From assembly GCA_963575745.1 (NCBI GenBank), contig CAUYUJ010011159.1:293083-357082 (forward strand): a DNA stretch of 64,000 bases, read 5' to 3'. This DNA comes from Prorocentrum cordatum (taxonomy: Eukaryota; Sar; Dinophyceae; Prorocentrales; Prorocentraceae). The position numbers and the translations under genes were made by a program. Positions 61,741 through 64,000 of this stretch are shown piece by piece. The stretch's first letter is position 1. Each line of letters begins with the position of its first letter. The notes beneath the pieces are model-generated. The model saw only the letters and a list, made by a program, of their open reading frames with translations, did not search any database and was not told where the DNA came from.

Positions 61741-63090
61741 ATTATCCACGCGAAGGACCCAACCATACGCAAGTGTGAGAACCGCAGGGCAGGTGGGACG
61801 AAGCAAGGGGAATTCCTCATTGGACCACGAACCGTGTGAGGGGTGCACCAAACTGGTGCGGGGCCGCCACGCGAACCCTGCCACTGGGGCCTTCGGTGGA
61901 GTTCCCTATGGGGCCACGAACCGCGTGAGGGGTGCGCCAACATGGTGCGGGGCCGCCATGCGAACCCTGCCACTGGGGCCTTCAGTGGAGCTCCCTATGG
62001 GACCACGAACCGTGCGAGGGGTGCACCAAACTGACGCGGGGCCGCCATGCGGCCCCTGCCACTGGGGCGTTCGGTGGAACTCCCTATGGGGCCACGAACC
62101 GTGTGAGGGGTGCCCCAAAATGGTGCGGGGCCGCCATGCGAACCCTGCCATTGGGGCTTTCGGTGGAACTCACTATGGGGCCACGAACCGTGTGAGGGGT
62201 GCACCAAACTGGCGCGGGGCCGCCATGCGAACCCTGCCACTGGGGCCTTCGGTGGAGCCCCCTTATGGGGCCACAAACCGTGCGAGGGGTGCGCCAAAAT
62301 GGCGCGGGGCCGCCATGCGAACCCTGCCACTGGGACCTTTCGGTGGAGCTCCCTATGGGGCCACGAACCGTGTGAGGGGTGCACCAAACTGGCGCGGGGC
62401 CGCCATGCGAACCCTGCCACTGGGGCCTTCGGTGGAGCTCCTTATGGGGCCACGAACCGCGTGAGGGGTGCGCCAAAATGGTGCGGGGCCGCCATGCGAA
62501 CCCTGCCTCTGGGGCATTCGGTGGAGCTCCCTATGGGGCCACGAACCGTGTGAGGGGTGCACCAAACTGGCGCGGGGCCGCCATGCGAACCTTGCCACTG
62601 GGGCGTTCGGTGGAACTCCCTATGGGGCCACGACCCGTGTGAGGGGTGCCCCGAAATGGCGCGGGGCCGCCATGCGAACCCTGCCACCGGGGCCTTTCGG
62701 TGGAGCTCCCTATGGGGCTAGGAACCGTGTGAGGGGTGCACCAAACTGGCGCGGGGCCGCCATGCGAACCCTGCCTCTGGGGCCTTCGGTGGAGCCCCCT
62801 ATGGGGCCACGAACCGTGAGGGGTGCGCCAAAATGGCGCGGGGCCGCCATGCGAACCCTGCAACTGGGGCGTTCGGTGGAACCCCCTATGGGACCACGAA
62901 CCGTGTGAGGGGTGCGCCAAAATGGTGCGGGGCCGCCATGCGAACCCTGCCACCGGGGCCTTTCGGTGGAGCTCCCTATGGGGCTACGAACCGTGTGAGG
63001 GGAGCGCCAAAACGCGGGGCCGCCATGCGAACCCTGCCACTGGGGCCTTCGGTGGAGCTCCCTATGGGGCCACGAAGCGCTGTACTGGGT
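61741..63090 (+). repeat. S1 satellite (89 bp), homogeneous array
   Basis: Starts with CGCGAAGGACCCAACCATAC (61749-61768), then ~14 units of strict 89-90 bp spacing (GGGGCCACGAACC ends at about 61920, 62009, 62098, 62187, 62277). Units are far more alike than in the 23-31 kb arrays, implying recent amplification or homogenisation. Confidence 0.9.
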
Positions 63091-63205
63091 GGGTGAAACG
63101 CAGGGAGGAGGAAGGAGGGGGTGGAGGAGGGGGCAGCGGGAGGAGACGCGGGGCACCGTCTCTTCAAAACGAGGACCCCACACCACAGGATGGTTGAGAA
63201 AAAGG
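63090..63205 (+). repeat. GGA tract and boundary box
   Basis: (GGAGGA)n at 63103-63150, then TCTTCAAAACGAGGACCCC-ACACCACAGGATGG. Closes the S1 array as elsewhere. Confidence 0.75.
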
Positions 63206-64000
63206 AACCGCTCTCCATCCGTGCACCTGCCGCAAAACTCTTGCAACACATGTGCGTGGTGCCAAGGCGAGCGCACTTTTAAGTCTACCCTTTCGTTATT
63301 GAAATTGCTGGTGTGGTCTTCTGGGACGAACGATCGTGGGGCTAAGACGCGAGCCAGAGTTTGAACAAATGCCGCCCTCCATGTTTGAGACGGTTACAAA
63401 CTTTTTGCGGCGAGTGCGCGCGGCGCCCAAGTGGGAACACATGTGTTTGAACACTACCCTCTTCATGCTTGGAGCTGCTGCAATCTTGTAAGGCGACTGT
63501 GCGCGGCGCGAAGGCGAGCGCCACAATTTAAAAACCACCCCCTTTCATCCTTCGAGCTGCTGCAGACTGAAGACGAATGTGCGCGCCGCTAGGGCGAGCG
63601 CCACAGTTTGAAAACCACCCCCTTCATCCTTCAAGTTGTTGCAGGTTTTGAAGACAAATGTGCGCGGCATCGAGGCGAGAGCCACATTTTGAAAACCACC
63701 CCCCTCCATCCTTGAAGCGGCTTCAGACTTTGAAGACGAATGTGCGCGGCGCTAAGGCGACAACCACGTTGAAAGAACACCCCCGCCATCCGTGAATTCT
63801 TTGCAAACGAGCTTTTCAGACGAATGTGCACGGCATGGAGGCGAGAGTCTCCTTTTGAAAATTTCACCCTCTACCCTTGGAGCTGTTGCAAGCCTTTGAT
63901 ACGAGTGATCGCGGTGCGAAGGCGCGAGCCACAGTTTGGAACAGAGCCCCTGTCCATGCTTGAGACTATTGCAAACTTGTTGCGACGAATGTGCGCGGCG
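63205..64000 (-). repeat. S2 satellite (~83 bp), reverse orientation
   Basis: About nine units marked by GAATGTGCGCGGCGCTAAGG and CCACATTTTGAAAACCACCC, the reverse complement of S2 at 22.5 kb. Runs off the window. Confidence 0.8.

Noticed and set aside
61775-62908. Long plus-strand ORFs (up to 229 codons) in the 62-kb satellite
   Set aside because: Same 89-bp unit read in successive frames; no start context or non-repeat sequence.

Overview
The window reads as nuclear DNA of a dinoflagellate. Four things point there: relics of the dinoflagellate spliced leader (DinoSL) just upstream of several start codons, an HU-like basic DNA-binding protein of the kind that supplements or replaces histones in this group, retroelement types known to be abundant in dinoflagellates (a copia-like element and a DIRS-like element), and very GC-rich DNA dominated by satellites with few genes. 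No tRNA, rRNA or CRISPR array was recognised. The genus cannot be fixed from the sequence alone.

Layout. 0.2-5.9 kb: a decayed copia-like LTR retrotransposon on the minus strand (gag, zinc knuckle, protease remnant, Cys-rich domain, methyltransferase-like domain, DDE integrase). 6.2-12.3 kb: no genes, a mosaic of at least five repeat families with one ~1.56 kb tandem duplication. 12.3-17.6 kb: a heavily decayed DIRS-like element on the plus strand (gag-like, reverse transcriptase, tyrosine recombinase, possible methyltransferase tail). 17.6-20.4 kb: minisatellites and low-complexity DNA. 20.4-21.8 kb: the only recognisable metabolic-type gene, a NodU/CmcH-family carbamoyltransferase lacking its 5' exon(s). 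22.5-32.1 kb: composite satellite modules (an ~83-bp family S2 and an 89-bp family S1 with conserved boundary boxes), split by a 5'-truncated LINE that has a perfect 15-bp target-site duplication.

32.2-60.9 kb is the gene-bearing part and is read entirely on the plus strand. It holds a transposase-like long ORF behind a DinoSL relic, a spliced gene with two overlapping ORFs, a GIY-YIG-like ORF behind a DinoSL relic, a possible retroposed cDNA ending in a 315-bp poly(A) tract, two diverged copies of a zinc-finger/coiled-coil gene each broken by a different single stop, an HU-like gene, a Cys-rich ORF, a large protein with a methyltransferase-like segment and a Lys-rich tail, and a protein kinase fused to a 2-oxoglutarate/Fe(II) oxygenase-like domain. 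Palindromic GAGCTC satellite arrays (S3) lie between these genes and also inside two introns. A 10-base motif, GCTGNAACAG, recurs 28 times on the plus strand here and was not seen in the first 32 kb. 60.9-64 kb returns to microsatellites and S1/S2 satellite.

The candidates for something new are the kinase-oxygenase fusion next to the methyltransferase-like ORF, the strand-biased GCTGNAACAG motif, and the way palindromic satellite fills introns. Many ORF breaks fall in or near homopolymer runs, so some apparent pseudogenes may be assembly artefacts.
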